A stretch of 64,000 nt of DNA from Pectinatus sottacetonis (GTDB taxonomy: Bacteria > Bacillota > Negativicutes > Selenomonadales > Selenomonadaceae): assembly GCF_015732155.1 (NCBI RefSeq), contig NZ_WIQK01000001.1, forward strand, positions 716,501 to 780,500, given 5' to 3'. Shown here in pieces: positions 17,445-26,050 of this stretch (the stretch's first letter is position 1; each line of letters starts with the position of its first letter). The position numbers and the translations under genes were made by a program. The notes beneath the pieces are model-generated. The model worked only from the letters and a program-made list of their open reading frames with translations. It searched no databases and was not told where the DNA came from.

Positions 17445-18719
17445 TTAAAATTCCTTACGTATTCCAAAATAAGCAGCTCTATCTGCATCGTTTAAATCAC
17501 TTATCTGCCCCAATAAATAGATATCTGACGATAGCCTGTATTGACTGCGCAATTTTAACCTTACATCATCAATATCATATGCATCAACAGAAAATTTCCA
17601 TGGACCACTATAAGCATCAATACCTAGTCCAGCTTTATTATCAATTATCCCTACTCTGCCGGAAAAATTTTTATTACCTGACCCCAGCTGTAAATTCATT
17701 GCCGGGTTGTCACCGCCTATATCATCACCTCCGATTAACAAAAAATCATTAGGATTATTATATATTTTTAAATCAGCATTTACCATCAAATCTGATTTTT
17801 TACCACTATATAAAACTTCTGTACCTGTTTTCATTTTTATGGAATTAATTTTTTTCATCATATGATCTGCACGCTGAGAAACATCACTGGCATTATGTAT
17901 AATATTACGCAGTTCATTTGCAGTCTGTGGATCAGAAATTACTGGTTCTAAATTAGCAGCCATATGCTCTATTCTTGTACTGGTTTGTGCCAGATTACCA
18001 ACAGTAGTACGCATGTCATCTGTCATTTTTCCATCACCATTTAACTGCTCGACCATATTTTGCACATCACCGGTAATATTCTGCACATTAGCCGATGCTA
18101 CTGTCAAATTACGTATAATATCGTTTATATTGGCCTTATTAGCCTGCATAACATCTGCCATAACCGCTGTTGCTTGATTCATATTATCAGTTATCTGTTT
18201 TATATTAACAGCTGATTTTATCAATGAATCCTGTACTTTTGGATTAGCTATCACCTTATTCATAGCCGTAACCATTTTATCAACTTTATCCAAGGTATCA
18301 GCTGCTGACTTTATCAACGCATTTATACTGCGCTCTTCAGTTCCTCTCATAACTGCCCCATTTTCTAAATACGCTTTGCTAGGATTCCCATTTGAATAAA
18401 TATTAACAAACTTTTCTCCCATCAATCCATCACTGGAAATAGTAATAACAGAACTCTGCGGAATATTAACATTTTTCTTTATTTCTAAAACAACTTTTGC
18501 TCCCATTCCATCTGTTTTTACTGAAGCTACATCTCCCACATCTACTCCAGCATATCGCACCAAAGCTCCTGGTTTTAAACCATCTACATATTTAAACGAA
18601 ACCGTTACATTATAATGAGGCGGACCGCCAAAACTAAAATGACTTAAACGAACTATAATTGCCAGTGCTAAAACTACTGCTATCACTGTAAATAAGCCCA
18701 CCTTGGCCTCTGTAGTCAT
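17445..18719 (-). CDS. mlaD: MlaD-type MCE protein with probable C-terminal outer-membrane barrel
   Basis: 424 residues. An inner-membrane helix (about 7-27) precedes an MCE domain (about 35-112: YVDGLKPGALVRYAGVDVGDV, SDGLMGEKFVNIYS). A long helical region follows (about 130-290, full of Asn/Gln/Ala-rich heptads), then from about 300 amphipathic strands ending LLGQISDLNDADRAAYFGIRKEF with a terminal Phe. E. coli MlaD stops soon after the MCE domain. A barrel-bearing MlaD that spans both membranes has been described in the Negativicute Veillonella parvula, and this protein has the same plan. Partner MlaF and MlaE genes precede it; no mlaA, mlaB or mlaC is present, matching that reduced system. 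Confidence 0.92.
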   Translation of the reverse strand: MTTEAKVGLFTVIAVVLALAIIVRLSHFSFGGPPHYNVTVSFKYVDGLKPGALVRYAGVDVGDVASVKTDGMGAKVVLEIKKNVNIPQSSVITISSDGLMGEKFVNIYSNGNPSKAYLENGAVMRGTEERSINALIKSAADTLDKVDKMVTAMNKVIANPKVQDSLIKSAVNIKQITDNMNQATAVMADVMQANKANINDIIRNLTVASANVQNITGDVQNMVEQLNGDGKMTDDMRTTVGNLAQTSTRIEHMAANLEPVISDPQTANELRNIIHNASDVSQRADHMMKKINSIKMKTGTEVLYSGKKSDLMVNADLKIYNNPNDFLLIGGDDIGGDNPAMNLQLGSGNKNFSGRVGIIDNKAGLGIDAYSGPWKFSVDAYDIDDVRLKLRSQYRLSSDIYLLGQISDLNDADRAAYFGIRKEF

Positions 18720-18743
18720 ATAATCGCCTCCCTACGAAATTAT

Positions 18744-19478
18744 TTATATATTATTTCGACCACCACTTATAAATTCCTGTACACGTTCGTCCTTGGATTC
18801 CCTTATACTTTTTACATCCCCCAATGCTATTATCTGTCCTTTATAAATCATTGCTATACGATCTGCAATATAATATGCGCTATTCATATCATGCGTAACT
18901 ACAACAGAAGTCACGTTCATTTTTTTTTGTGTATATTTAATAAGATTGTCTATCTTTCCTGCCATAATGGGATCAAGCCCTGAACTAGGCTCATCATAAA
19001 GAATAATTTCTGGTCCAAAAGCTATTGCCCTTGCCAAGCTTACTCTTTTTTTCATACCACCGGATAATTCATTAGGCATATAGTGCTTAAATTTTTTTAA
19101 GCCTACTAATTCTAATTTATCATCGACTATTTTTTCGATTTCTTTTTCTGTAAAATTGCTGTGTTCATTCAACCCAAACGCAACATTTTCTGCAACTGTC
19201 ATTGAATCAAATAATGCCGAATATTGAAAAACCATTCCCATCGTCAACCTTATTTCATCGAGTTGTTCTTCATCCATATGAGATATCTCTTTATCTTTTA
19301 TCCAAATCTCTCCTGTAGTAGGTCGTTCTAACCCGATCATCAATTTTAGCAGTGTACTTTTTCCCGAACCACTGGCACCTATAATTGCTAAGGTTTCACC
19401 CTTTTGTATTAATAAATCTATATTTTTTAATACCATATAGTCTTTATAAGATTTGTTAACATTAACTAACTTTATCAT
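18744..19478 (-). CDS. mlaF: Mla lipid transport ATP-binding protein MlaF
   Basis: 244-residue ABC ATPase of the inner-membrane phospholipid transporter. Walker A is GASGSGKST at residues 34-42, the Q-loop is VFQYSALFDSMTV, the signature is LSGGMKKRVSLARA, Walker B plus D-loop is IILYDEPSSGLDP, and the switch His is in VVVTHDMNSA. The SALFDSMTVAENV segment is characteristic of MlaF/Mkl ATPases. ATG follows AAAGGTG. It sits 13 bases after mlaE and 24 bases before mlaD, a compact operon. Confidence 0.95.
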   Translation of the reverse strand: MIKLVNVNKSYKDYMVLKNIDLLIQKGETLAIIGASGSGKSTLLKLMIGLERPTTGEIWIKDKEISHMDEEQLDEIRLTMGMVFQYSALFDSMTVAENVAFGLNEHSNFTEKEIEKIVDDKLELVGLKKFKHYMPNELSGGMKKRVSLARAIAFGPEIILYDEPSSGLDPIMAGKIDNLIKYTQKKMNVTSVVVTHDMNSAYYIADRIAMIYKGQIIALGDVKSIRESKDERVQEFISGGRNNI

Positions 19479-19491
19479 TCAGTTCACCTTT

Positions 19492-20256
19492 TCAGCGATA
19501 TAAAATTATAGATAAAAAACAATTGAAAAAAAATATCGCTATTATTGCATCAACCACTGATTTTGTTGTTGCCTTGCCTACCCCTTCTGCTCCATTTTCC
19601 GCATTTATTCCATAATAGCAGCCAATTATAGCAATAATAGCACCAAAAACAACTGCCTTTATCAATCCTCCTGTAAAATCATGCGCAATTACAAAAGTAT
19701 TTATTGATTGCATATACATGAAAGAGGAAATATCATAATAACTTGCCACTATCCATCCGCCAAAAGTTCCTATTATATCACCAAATACTACTAATAATGG
19801 CAGCATAAACATGCATGCTATAAATCTTGGAACCACAAGATATTTTATCGGATTAGCCGCCATAACTTTTAATGCATCTATTTGTTCTGTTACTTTCATA
19901 GTGCTTATCTCCGCAGTTATTGCAGCCCCAACGCGTCCTGCTGCTACCACTCCCGTCAAAACTGGCCCCAATTCACGGCCAACTGCAATTGTTACAACTC
20001 CACCAATTGTAGACTGTGCGCCAAAGCGTATAAATTCCGTTGCTGTTTGCAAAGTAATTACCATTCCAGTAAAAAGCATTGTAAGTGTGACTATAGGTAA
20101 TGTATCCACACCTAAATGGGCCATTTGCACTAAAACATGACGAGGGCGGGGTATGTGCTTACATTGAGTTAGAGTCTGTGCAAATAAAATTACGAAACCT
20201 CCCCATGTTCCTAAAATCTTTAAAACAACAGACCCAATCTTTTCCAATATAAACAT
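19492..20256 (-). CDS. mlaE: Mla lipid transport permease MlaE
   Basis: 254 residues with about five or six hydrophobic segments and the MlaE/YrbE motifs VLTGVVAAGRVGAAITAEISTMKVTEQ split over the central cytoplasmic coupling helix (EQIDALKVMAANPIKYLVVPR). Works as a dimer with MlaF to move phospholipids through MlaD. ATG follows AAGGAGGG. First gene of the mlaE-mlaF-mlaD set, about 60 bases after the terminator that ends the S55 protein gene. Confidence 0.95.
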   Translation of the reverse strand: MFILEKIGSVVLKILGTWGGFVILFAQTLTQCKHIPRPRHVLVQMAHLGVDTLPIVTLTMLFTGMVITLQTATEFIRFGAQSTIGGVVTIAVGRELGPVLTGVVAAGRVGAAITAEISTMKVTEQIDALKVMAANPIKYLVVPRFIACMFMLPLLVVFGDIIGTFGGWIVASYYDISSFMYMQSINTFVIAHDFTGGLIKAVVFGAIIAIIGCYYGINAENGAEGVGKATTKSVVDAIIAIFFFNCFLSIILYR

Positions 20257-20315
20257 TTAATCCCTCCTTGCATTTATATTATATAAAAACCCTACTCAAT
20301 GATTTTAACAATAAT

Positions 20316-20351
20316 AAAAAAAATAGTAAATACTAATTTACTATTTTTTTT
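20316..20351 (-). terminator. Rho-independent terminator of the S55-protein operon
   Basis: 15-bp perfect A/T-rich stem (20316-20330 with 20337-20351), six-base loop; on the minus strand the stem's 3' arm ends in eight U. It lies directly after the S55-protein stop and before mlaE, separating the two units. Confidence 0.75.
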
Positions 20352-20361
20352 AAATTAACCA

Positions 20362-22311
20362 CTATTTTATTTCTTTTACCTTTAAGTTTATCCGTACAAC
20401 ATTATCTATTACATAATTAGTTGATGCTTTTACTCTATCAACAGCAGCATTCTTATTTCCAAGTTGGCCGTTTTTTTCCATTTTTTGCTGCATCTTCACA
20501 GCATCTTCTATAGCTTTTTTCTGTTCTTTTTCATTTTTTATTGGTGGAACAACTCGATCTACAATAATCTCATTATTTTTATCAGTCTGCAAAAAAGTAT
20601 TTATTTTATCTGCAGCTGTAAGCGTCTTATTTTCCTCTGGGCTTAAATCAACTCCCTGCAGTGCTAATGCCGACACAGGTATAAGTCCACCGCCTCTTGC
20701 TTCTATCGTCATATTTCCTGCTATTTGATTTTTAGGAACTATATAGGGAATCAGCAATTGTTCCCTAGGTGCACGATACGGCTGCAGAGTTAGCTTAAAA
20801 TTCACTCTTTCACCCGGATAAACAATACTCTTATCAGGTACTATACTTATGATTGATGCAGTTTTTCTAGCTTCATTAAATGATATTTGTGCTTCTACAC
20901 CTGTAATGTCATACTCCTTATTAGGATCAGAACATATTATGTCAAGCACCTGCGCCAAATCTGACACAGCAAACTGTCCTACATCTGTTCCATTGTAATA
21001 CATATTGCTGCAAACCACTTTACCACTGGGAACAGCATCTGTCATTATCTCAAATTTAACATTTGCCGTTCCAGCACTTAAGCTGTCTATAGCCCGGTCC
21101 AAAGACGCATATGTTATACCTGCTGTTAAATTAGGGATCAACTCTTCATCATAAGCTATATTTGTACCAAACACTTCATGCTTATTCAGCTGTTTGTCAT
21201 CTACAGTCACTCTTACCGGTACAACTTGGGGATACTGTCCTGTTATTCCACTGACACCTGCATATCTATCCTGATTAATACGGCCAATTATTTTTCCAAA
21301 AGAAGACACTTTCTGCCCGTTAACAAGACCACTAGCAGTTCCAATAATAGCCGCATTTGTCATGAAATAATTTACATTTCCCCGATAAGTAAAAGGATGT
21401 CCAAATGCCAGGATTTTATCACCGTCAATAGCCGTAATAGTTCCCACTGCTCCGACAGAAAAATCACCATAAGCAATTGCCACACCGACGGAACTGCCTG
21501 GCTTCAAATCAGCTTTTCCCACAAGACTATCATCATCTGAATTACCCGAGGCCGTACTCATCATATATGGATACATATTAAATGGCGCTAGTTCCTTTTT
21601 CAAATATTCCATTCCTATACTTGAAAAACCATTAACAGCTAAAGGTATACTTTCCCCTTTTAATTTTGTTTCCTTTTGAACACCATAATTTTTCTTCCAG
21701 CCTTTTGTATCCACAAATTGGACTTTATTAAATTCCTCTTCAGTTGCAGCATTAGCCTTTGCAACCGATTTTTTAATACATTTTTTTTCCGTTGTATCTT
21801 TTTTCCATATTTTATCTAACTCTTTTTCTTCTTTAAGCACTTCCGCCTTATGGCTTTCCAGGCTTATTTTAATCTGTTTTACTTTTTTAGTATTTGCCCT
21901 ATTATCCGGCATATCCCATAAAGCAAGCATATCTTGTATAGGTGTTATATAGAATACATGCGGATTAGTGTCACTACCTATACCTCGGGCAACTGCACCT
22001 ATCAAGTATCCATCAACATATACCGGACTACCACTCATACCATGAATAACTCCATTTGTGTCTTGCATCATAGGCCCATAAGCTTTTGCCATTATTTGCC
22101 TTGGAGCCCCTTTTCCATTATCTTCTACACCAATTATTTTTACATTAAAACTTTTAATTTGATTTCCCTGAACCACCGTTCTTGCCATTCCAATCATGCC
22201 AGGTCTTAATTGTTCTGTTGTTAAAATCTTTGGCATAGCAAACGCGGTGATCGGTAACAGCCAAATTAAAAATGACAACACTACTGAACAATATTTTACA
22301 AAATTACGCAA
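20362..22311 (-). CDS. SpoIVB-type peptidase S55 domain protein
   Basis: 649 residues from TTG at 22311, chosen because GAGGTG lies five bases before it and overlaps the GTG three codons upstream. A signal peptide ends ITAFA. The motif GMSGSPVYVDG (Ser94 from this start) is the S55 serine loop, and LAFGHPF (His305) is a candidate for the catalytic His. In B. subtilis SpoIVB the His comes before the Ser, so the order is reversed here. A lysine/glutamate-rich insert (about 140-190) and a C-terminal strand-rich region follow. Exported S55 relatives without sporulation roles occur in many Gram-negatives; substrate unknown. Co-transcribed with the small barrel-sandwich protein upstream. Confidence 0.85.
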   Translation of the reverse strand: MRNFVKYCSVVLSFLIWLLPITAFAMPKILTTEQLRPGMIGMARTVVQGNQIKSFNVKIIGVEDNGKGAPRQIMAKAYGPMMQDTNGVIHGMSGSPVYVDGYLIGAVARGIGSDTNPHVFYITPIQDMLALWDMPDNRANTKKVKQIKISLESHKAEVLKEEKELDKIWKKDTTEKKCIKKSVAKANAATEEEFNKVQFVDTKGWKKNYGVQKETKLKGESIPLAVNGFSSIGMEYLKKELAPFNMYPYMMSTASGNSDDDSLVGKADLKPGSSVGVAIAYGDFSVGAVGTITAIDGDKILAFGHPFTYRGNVNYFMTNAAIIGTASGLVNGQKVSSFGKIIGRINQDRYAGVSGITGQYPQVVPVRVTVDDKQLNKHEVFGTNIAYDEELIPNLTAGITYASLDRAIDSLSAGTANVKFEIMTDAVPSGKVVCSNMYYNGTDVGQFAVSDLAQVLDIICSDPNKEYDITGVEAQISFNEARKTASIISIVPDKSIVYPGERVNFKLTLQPYRAPREQLLIPYIVPKNQIAGNMTIEARGGGLIPVSALALQGVDLSPEENKTLTAADKINTFLQTDKNNEIIVDRVVPPIKNEKEQKKAIEDAVKMQQKMEKNGQLGNKNAAVDRVKASTNYVIDNVVRINLKVKEIK

Positions 22312-22347
22312 AAAATTCACCTCAAAATTATCATGGATTTATATCTA

Positions 22348-22647
22348 TTATTTAGTAATTATACGTGCTACAATTTGTCCTGCTTCTATTTTTTCCCCTG
22401 GATGAACTAATATTTCTTTTACTATACCATCTGCTGAAGCTCTACATGCTGTTGTACTTCCTGTAATTGTAGATATCTTTACCAGTTCGCTGCCTTGCGT
22501 TACATTATTCCCTGGAACTGCCGTCCAGGAAACCGTGCCTGATAAAGCCGATTTTTCATTTATCATTGACTGAGCAGTTGCCATATGATAAATTCCTGCT
22601 ATTATACCTATGCCAATTATAAATGCAAGTAATAACTTTTTTTTCAT
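22348..22647 (-). CDS. Small membrane-anchored barrel-sandwich (lipoyl/HlyD-like) protein
   Basis: 99 residues: signal or anchor segment (about 4-23), then one barrel-sandwich domain made of two half-motifs, GTVSWTAVPGNNVTQGSELVKI and RASADGIVKEILVHPGEKIEAGQ (about 38-97). The fold is that of biotinyl/lipoyl domains and HlyD hybrid domains, but the hairpin where the modified lysine would be reads CRASADG with no lysine, so it is probably not lipoylated or biotinylated. ATG follows AAAGGAG. A promoter lies just upstream, and the S55-protein gene begins about 36 bases after its stop, suggesting a two-gene unit. Function unknown. Confidence 0.8.
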   Translation of the reverse strand: MKKKLLLAFIIGIGIIAGIYHMATAQSMINEKSALSGTVSWTAVPGNNVTQGSELVKISTITGSTTACRASADGIVKEILVHPGEKIEAGQIVARIITK

Positions 22648-22688
22648 TTTCGAGCTCCTTTCTCTGCCATACTAATATTCTCTCTTTA

Positions 22689-22716
22689 ATTATACAGTAG
22701 CTGTTTCTAATAGCAA
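22689..22716 (-). promoter_or_regulatory. Putative promoter for the barrel-sandwich/S55 operon
   Basis: Minus-strand TTGCTA (22711-22716) and TATAAT (22689-22694) with a 16-base spacer, about 42 bases upstream of the start of the 99-residue gene. Inferred from consensus match. Confidence 0.5.
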
Positions 22717-22733
22717 GAAGAATATTTTTCTTT

Positions 22734-24134
22734 TTATTTCTTTATAACTGCCAGACTAACTCCAACAGGCCTTTGTATTCCATCAGAAGGTGAATTAATG
22801 ACTTCATTTTTAATCACTAATTCCGATGATCCGCCACCATCAAAATTAACTGCATTTTTTGCCCCAAATTCAATTAGCAAGCGAGCCAATTGCTTTAACG
22901 TCAGGCCATCACTTATCGACTGACGTCCATCAGCTACCAGTAACAAAACATGCCCATCATTAGTTATGCCGACAGCAGTACGTGGTGACTGCCCCCCTGT
23001 CACATCAGGTCCTATTTGTTCTTCTGCGGCGGTTATGTCAATCTGCCCATTCTTTACCAATTGCGGCCCAACCCCAATTATTTCTGAAGCTTTATTCCAT
23101 TCATCACTGCCCAAATCTTCATTTATAGTCATTTCATCGCCAACTTTAAGCCCGTTCAACGCATCTTTCATTGTTCCGTTTGCCGATATTACAATTTGTC
23201 CATCTTTTAACAGAGTATCATTAGTGTTTATCTTGACAATTTTATTATTTTCAACTACATATTCTATTCCATATTCATTAGTTTGTGTACTATCACCATA
23301 AAATGAATTATATTCAACAATTGTATTTGCTTCCCGAGCACAATTTACTCCGTTGATAAAAAAATCGCCATTTTTGGTATGAACACTACCACTGTAGCTT
23401 ACCTGTCCTATAATTGGTTTTCCTGCTGCATCTATTCCAAACGCAGTACGTTTTAAATAAGTATTTGTTGCAATTGTTCCATCTATCTTAGTTAGTCCAT
23501 ACACTTCTTTTTCTCCGCCAAAATAAGAGGCATTAACAGCAGCTACCGCATTATAATAACGGGCCATATTCAAAACTGTATTTTTCCCTAGAGTTCTTCC
23601 ACCGCCTAGTACTGGAACAAAACTGAATTTAGCCGGATCTATATTAGCTATATAAGCTGTCAAAACACCATTTTCATCGTACCGACGAAATGTTGTATAA
23701 TCAAACCCATCCATTACATGATTTACTGAAGAATCCTTATAATATCTTTGTATATCTATAAAAATTCTGTCAGGTGAATTTAAAACATTCACCGTGTATG
23801 GCTGTTTTTGCTTAAGTTCTATTGATACCTTGCATCCAGCCTGAGTATTACTAATATTAAATGACTTTATTACATCATTCGGTGCTGGTATTTTATCCTT
23901 CACTGCCTGGGCATTGACACCTGAAATATCAAAAACAATGCACTTTCCATCCTGTTCTGTGCTAACATTATAAACAGGTTTATCATCAAACTCAAATACA
24001 ATACGTTCTTTTTCTGGTGATATACTGGAACGTATATCCGTCATGTTTATTGGTTTACCAGCTGCAAACGCTAATGAATGAAATAAAAAAATCAAACCAA
24101 CAAACAAAAAATATATTTTATATAATCGTTTCAC
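22734..24134 (-). CDS. AMIN-domain phosphodiester glycosidase family protein (NAGPA-like)
   Basis: 466 residues. Signal peptide (about 1-24, ending LAFA), an AMIN domain (about 30-115: ERIVFEFDDKPVYNV, CIVFDISG) that in other proteins binds peptidoglycan or secretins, a linker, and a C-terminal NAGPA/DUF2233 domain (about 190-466) with AAVNASYFGG, GGQSPRTAVGIT, LLVADGRQ and NAVNFDGGGSSELV. The family hydrolyses sugar-phosphodiester links, so an exopolysaccharide or cell-wall substrate is likely; not determinable here. It starts with GTG eight bases after GGGAG. Same direction as the S55 operon but separated by an internal promoter. Confidence 0.85.
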   Translation of the reverse strand: MKRLYKIYFLFVGLIFLFHSLAFAAGKPINMTDIRSSISPEKERIVFEFDDKPVYNVSTEQDGKCIVFDISGVNAQAVKDKIPAPNDVIKSFNISNTQAGCKVSIELKQKQPYTVNVLNSPDRIFIDIQRYYKDSSVNHVMDGFDYTTFRRYDENGVLTAYIANIDPAKFSFVPVLGGGRTLGKNTVLNMARYYNAVAAVNASYFGGEKEVYGLTKIDGTIATNTYLKRTAFGIDAAGKPIIGQVSYSGSVHTKNGDFFINGVNCAREANTIVEYNSFYGDSTQTNEYGIEYVVENNKIVKINTNDTLLKDGQIVISANGTMKDALNGLKVGDEMTINEDLGSDEWNKASEIIGVGPQLVKNGQIDITAAEEQIGPDVTGGQSPRTAVGITNDGHVLLLVADGRQSISDGLTLKQLARLLIEFGAKNAVNFDGGGSSELVIKNEVINSPSDGIQRPVGVSLAVIKK

Positions 24135-24487
24135 ACCAAAATCTCCCTACACTTTTATTATAATAGCAATTTTATTAAAAATTGCTCTACTTAATTAGCC
24201 ATATATTATCTCATACATAAACTTTAACCATACTTTATATTATGCTGACTGATGTAAATAACAATTTTTTTATCATCTTTTTCCCTTATTTTATGAACAT
24301 AAATATTTCCTGCATATTTTTAGTAAAAACAATTAATGTCTTTTTTCACTAATATATAACTAATATAATCTAAAATCACAAAAGAGACCACTGTAAATAA
24401 TATCATTTGGAGTCAAATCATCAAATATATGATATCAACTGCAAATAATTATCTTTACAATAGCCTCTTTCAAATATTAATAATTTC
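24135..24487. other. Noncoding gap between flgJ and the NAGPA-like gene
   Basis: 353 bases without a gene on either strand. It contains the inverted repeat at 24381-24470, probably ending the flagellar transcript. Near the NAGPA-like gene there is a 9-bp hairpin (24165-24173 with 24178-24186, AGCAATTTT arm) beside a minus-strand TATAAT at 24157-24162, likely that gene's promoter region, though no good -35 is visible. Confidence 0.5.
24381..24470 (-). repeat. Long-loop inverted repeat downstream of flgJ (copy C)
   Basis: 17-base arms (24381-24397 and 24454-24470) with a 56-base loop. The three arm differences are all transitions that give G.U pairs in minus-strand RNA but A.C mismatches in plus-strand RNA, so all 17 positions pair only in the flagellar-operon transcript. 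Its position 17 bases after the flgJ stop suggests an RNA 3'-end structure or terminator. Confidence 0.55.
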
Positions 24488-24886
24488 TCATTTTTTATAA
24501 GCATGTGCTACGGCAGTTAAGGGCTGTTTTACATTTTCCCGCTTTATTTGCTTATACATCATATCAGCTAAGCCCATTCCCCCAGCATCAGCTAATTCCT
24601 TAGTCATTTGGGTATCATGCATTGATCTTAAAATGTTATCTGCATTAGAATCACCTAATAACGGATCCTTAGGCACTGTCTTTCTCATTTCTTTATACAT
24701 CAGATCAAGAAATAACGCTTCAAATTGTTTACAGGCATTTTTCAACTTAGCATCATTTTTATTATCTGCCGAAGTCTTTGCCGCATTTTCCAATTGATTA
24801 GCTGACTCTTTAAATTTTTTCAATTCCTGAGCCTGCTTTGCCTGTTCCATCATAGGCGAAGACAATATGGGATTTATTGTTTCCAT
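24488..24886 (-). CDS. flgJ: Flagellar rod-binding protein FlgJ, N-terminal-type
   Basis: 132 residues comprising only the rod-binding domain: LKNACKQFEALFLDLMYKEMRKTVPKDPL and DTQMTKELADAGGMGLADMMYKQI are the family hallmarks (about 48-115). The C-terminal muramidase of enterobacterial FlgJ is absent, as in most Firmicutes and alphaproteobacteria. It caps the growing rod in the periplasm. ATG follows TAGGAG. Last gene of the mbl-flg run, 29 bases after flgI. Confidence 0.92.
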   Translation of the reverse strand: METINPILSSPMMEQAKQAQELKKFKESANQLENAAKTSADNKNDAKLKNACKQFEALFLDLMYKEMRKTVPKDPLLGDSNADNILRSMHDTQMTKELADAGGMGLADMMYKQIKRENVKQPLTAVAHAYKK

Positions 24887-24915
24887 TATTACTCCTATAT
24901 TACTCCTAAAATTTC

Positions 24916-26025
24916 TTATATAACCTGCAAGTCTGCATGCAACGCTCCGGCAGATTTCATAGCCTGCAATATGGCAATAATATCCCGTGGTGTTGCTCCA
25001 ACTGCATTCAATGCCCCTACAACATCGTTTACATTTGCTGTAGCATCCAACACAATAGTATTGGCTTTTTGTTCTTTAACATTAGTATTCTTATTTTTTG
25101 TCACAATCGTACTTCCCAAGCTATATGGAGAAGGTTGATACACATCTGTTGATTTATCAATACTTATACTAAGACCACCCTGAGCAATAGCCACCTGATC
25201 AACAGTTATATTGCCTCCCATGACAATTGTTCCTGTTCGTTCATTTACTACTACTTTAGCCACTGAATCTGGTACAACTGATAAATTTTCAATATTAGCG
25301 ACAAATCCTACTACATTATTACGATAATATGGTGGCACCATTACTTCGATTCGACCTGGATTAACTGCTGATGCTACATTTCCAAAATGAGAATTTATTG
25401 CATTGGCTATTCTTGCAGAGGTGGAAAAATCAGCATTATCAACTGACAATGAAATACTCCCATCCTTACCTAAAGTATCTTCTACATTTTGTTCAACAAT
25501 TGCTCCATTAGTAGCAATCCCCACTGTAGTAATATTCTTACTGCGTCCCGATGTAGAATATCCCCCTGTAGCAATAGGTCCCTGCGCTACCGCATAGACC
25601 TGTCCATTACCAGCTTTTAATGGTGTCTGGAGTAATACCCCTCCAGCCAAGCTTTTCGCATCTCCCATTGACGCTGCGGTAAAATCAATAGTATCACCAG
25701 CATGTACAAATGGTGGCAATGTTGCCGTTACCATAACAGCGGCCACATTTTTCGTCTTCAAAGATGCTGTATTTATACTAACCCCAAAGTTTTTAAGCAT
25801 ATTTGCTACAGAATTAAGAGTTTCTATTGTTTTATTACTATCACCGGTCCCTTGTAACCCAACGACCAGCCCATAACCTACAAGCTGATTGGAACGCACG
25901 CCCTCAACTTTTGCAATATCTTTTATTTTTGCTGAAGAAACACCTGCCGCCAAAGACATTCCCTCAATTCCCAGTATCATAATAAATACTGCTAAACAGC
26001 TTATAAATTTTAATCTCTTATCCAT
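24916..26025 (-). CDS. flgI: Flagellar P-ring protein FlgI
   Basis: 369 residues from the ATG at 26025, preceded by GAGGGAG; the longer frame starting at 26124 adds residues that overlap flgH and lack a signal. A signal peptide ends GMSLAAG, then IKDIAKVEGVRSNQLVGYGLVVGLQGTGD, the FlgI signature, and conserved segments PPFVHAGDTIDF and VVNERTGTIVMGGNI. FlgI forms the periplasmic ring around the rod at the peptidoglycan layer. Presence of P- and L-ring genes shows the flagellum crosses an outer membrane. Confidence 0.96.
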   Translation of the reverse strand: MDKRLKFISCLAVFIMILGIEGMSLAAGVSSAKIKDIAKVEGVRSNQLVGYGLVVGLQGTGDSNKTIETLNSVANMLKNFGVSINTASLKTKNVAAVMVTATLPPFVHAGDTIDFTAASMGDAKSLAGGVLLQTPLKAGNGQVYAVAQGPIATGGYSTSGRSKNITTVGIATNGAIVEQNVEDTLGKDGSISLSVDNADFSTSARIANAINSHFGNVASAVNPGRIEVMVPPYYRNNVVGFVANIENLSVVPDSVAKVVVNERTGTIVMGGNITVDQVAIAQGGLSISIDKSTDVYQPSPYSLGSTIVTKNKNTNVKEQKANTIVLDATANVNDVVGALNAVGATPRDIIAILQAMKSAGALHADLQVI

Positions 26026-26050
26026 ATATCTCCCTCTATAATCAATACAT

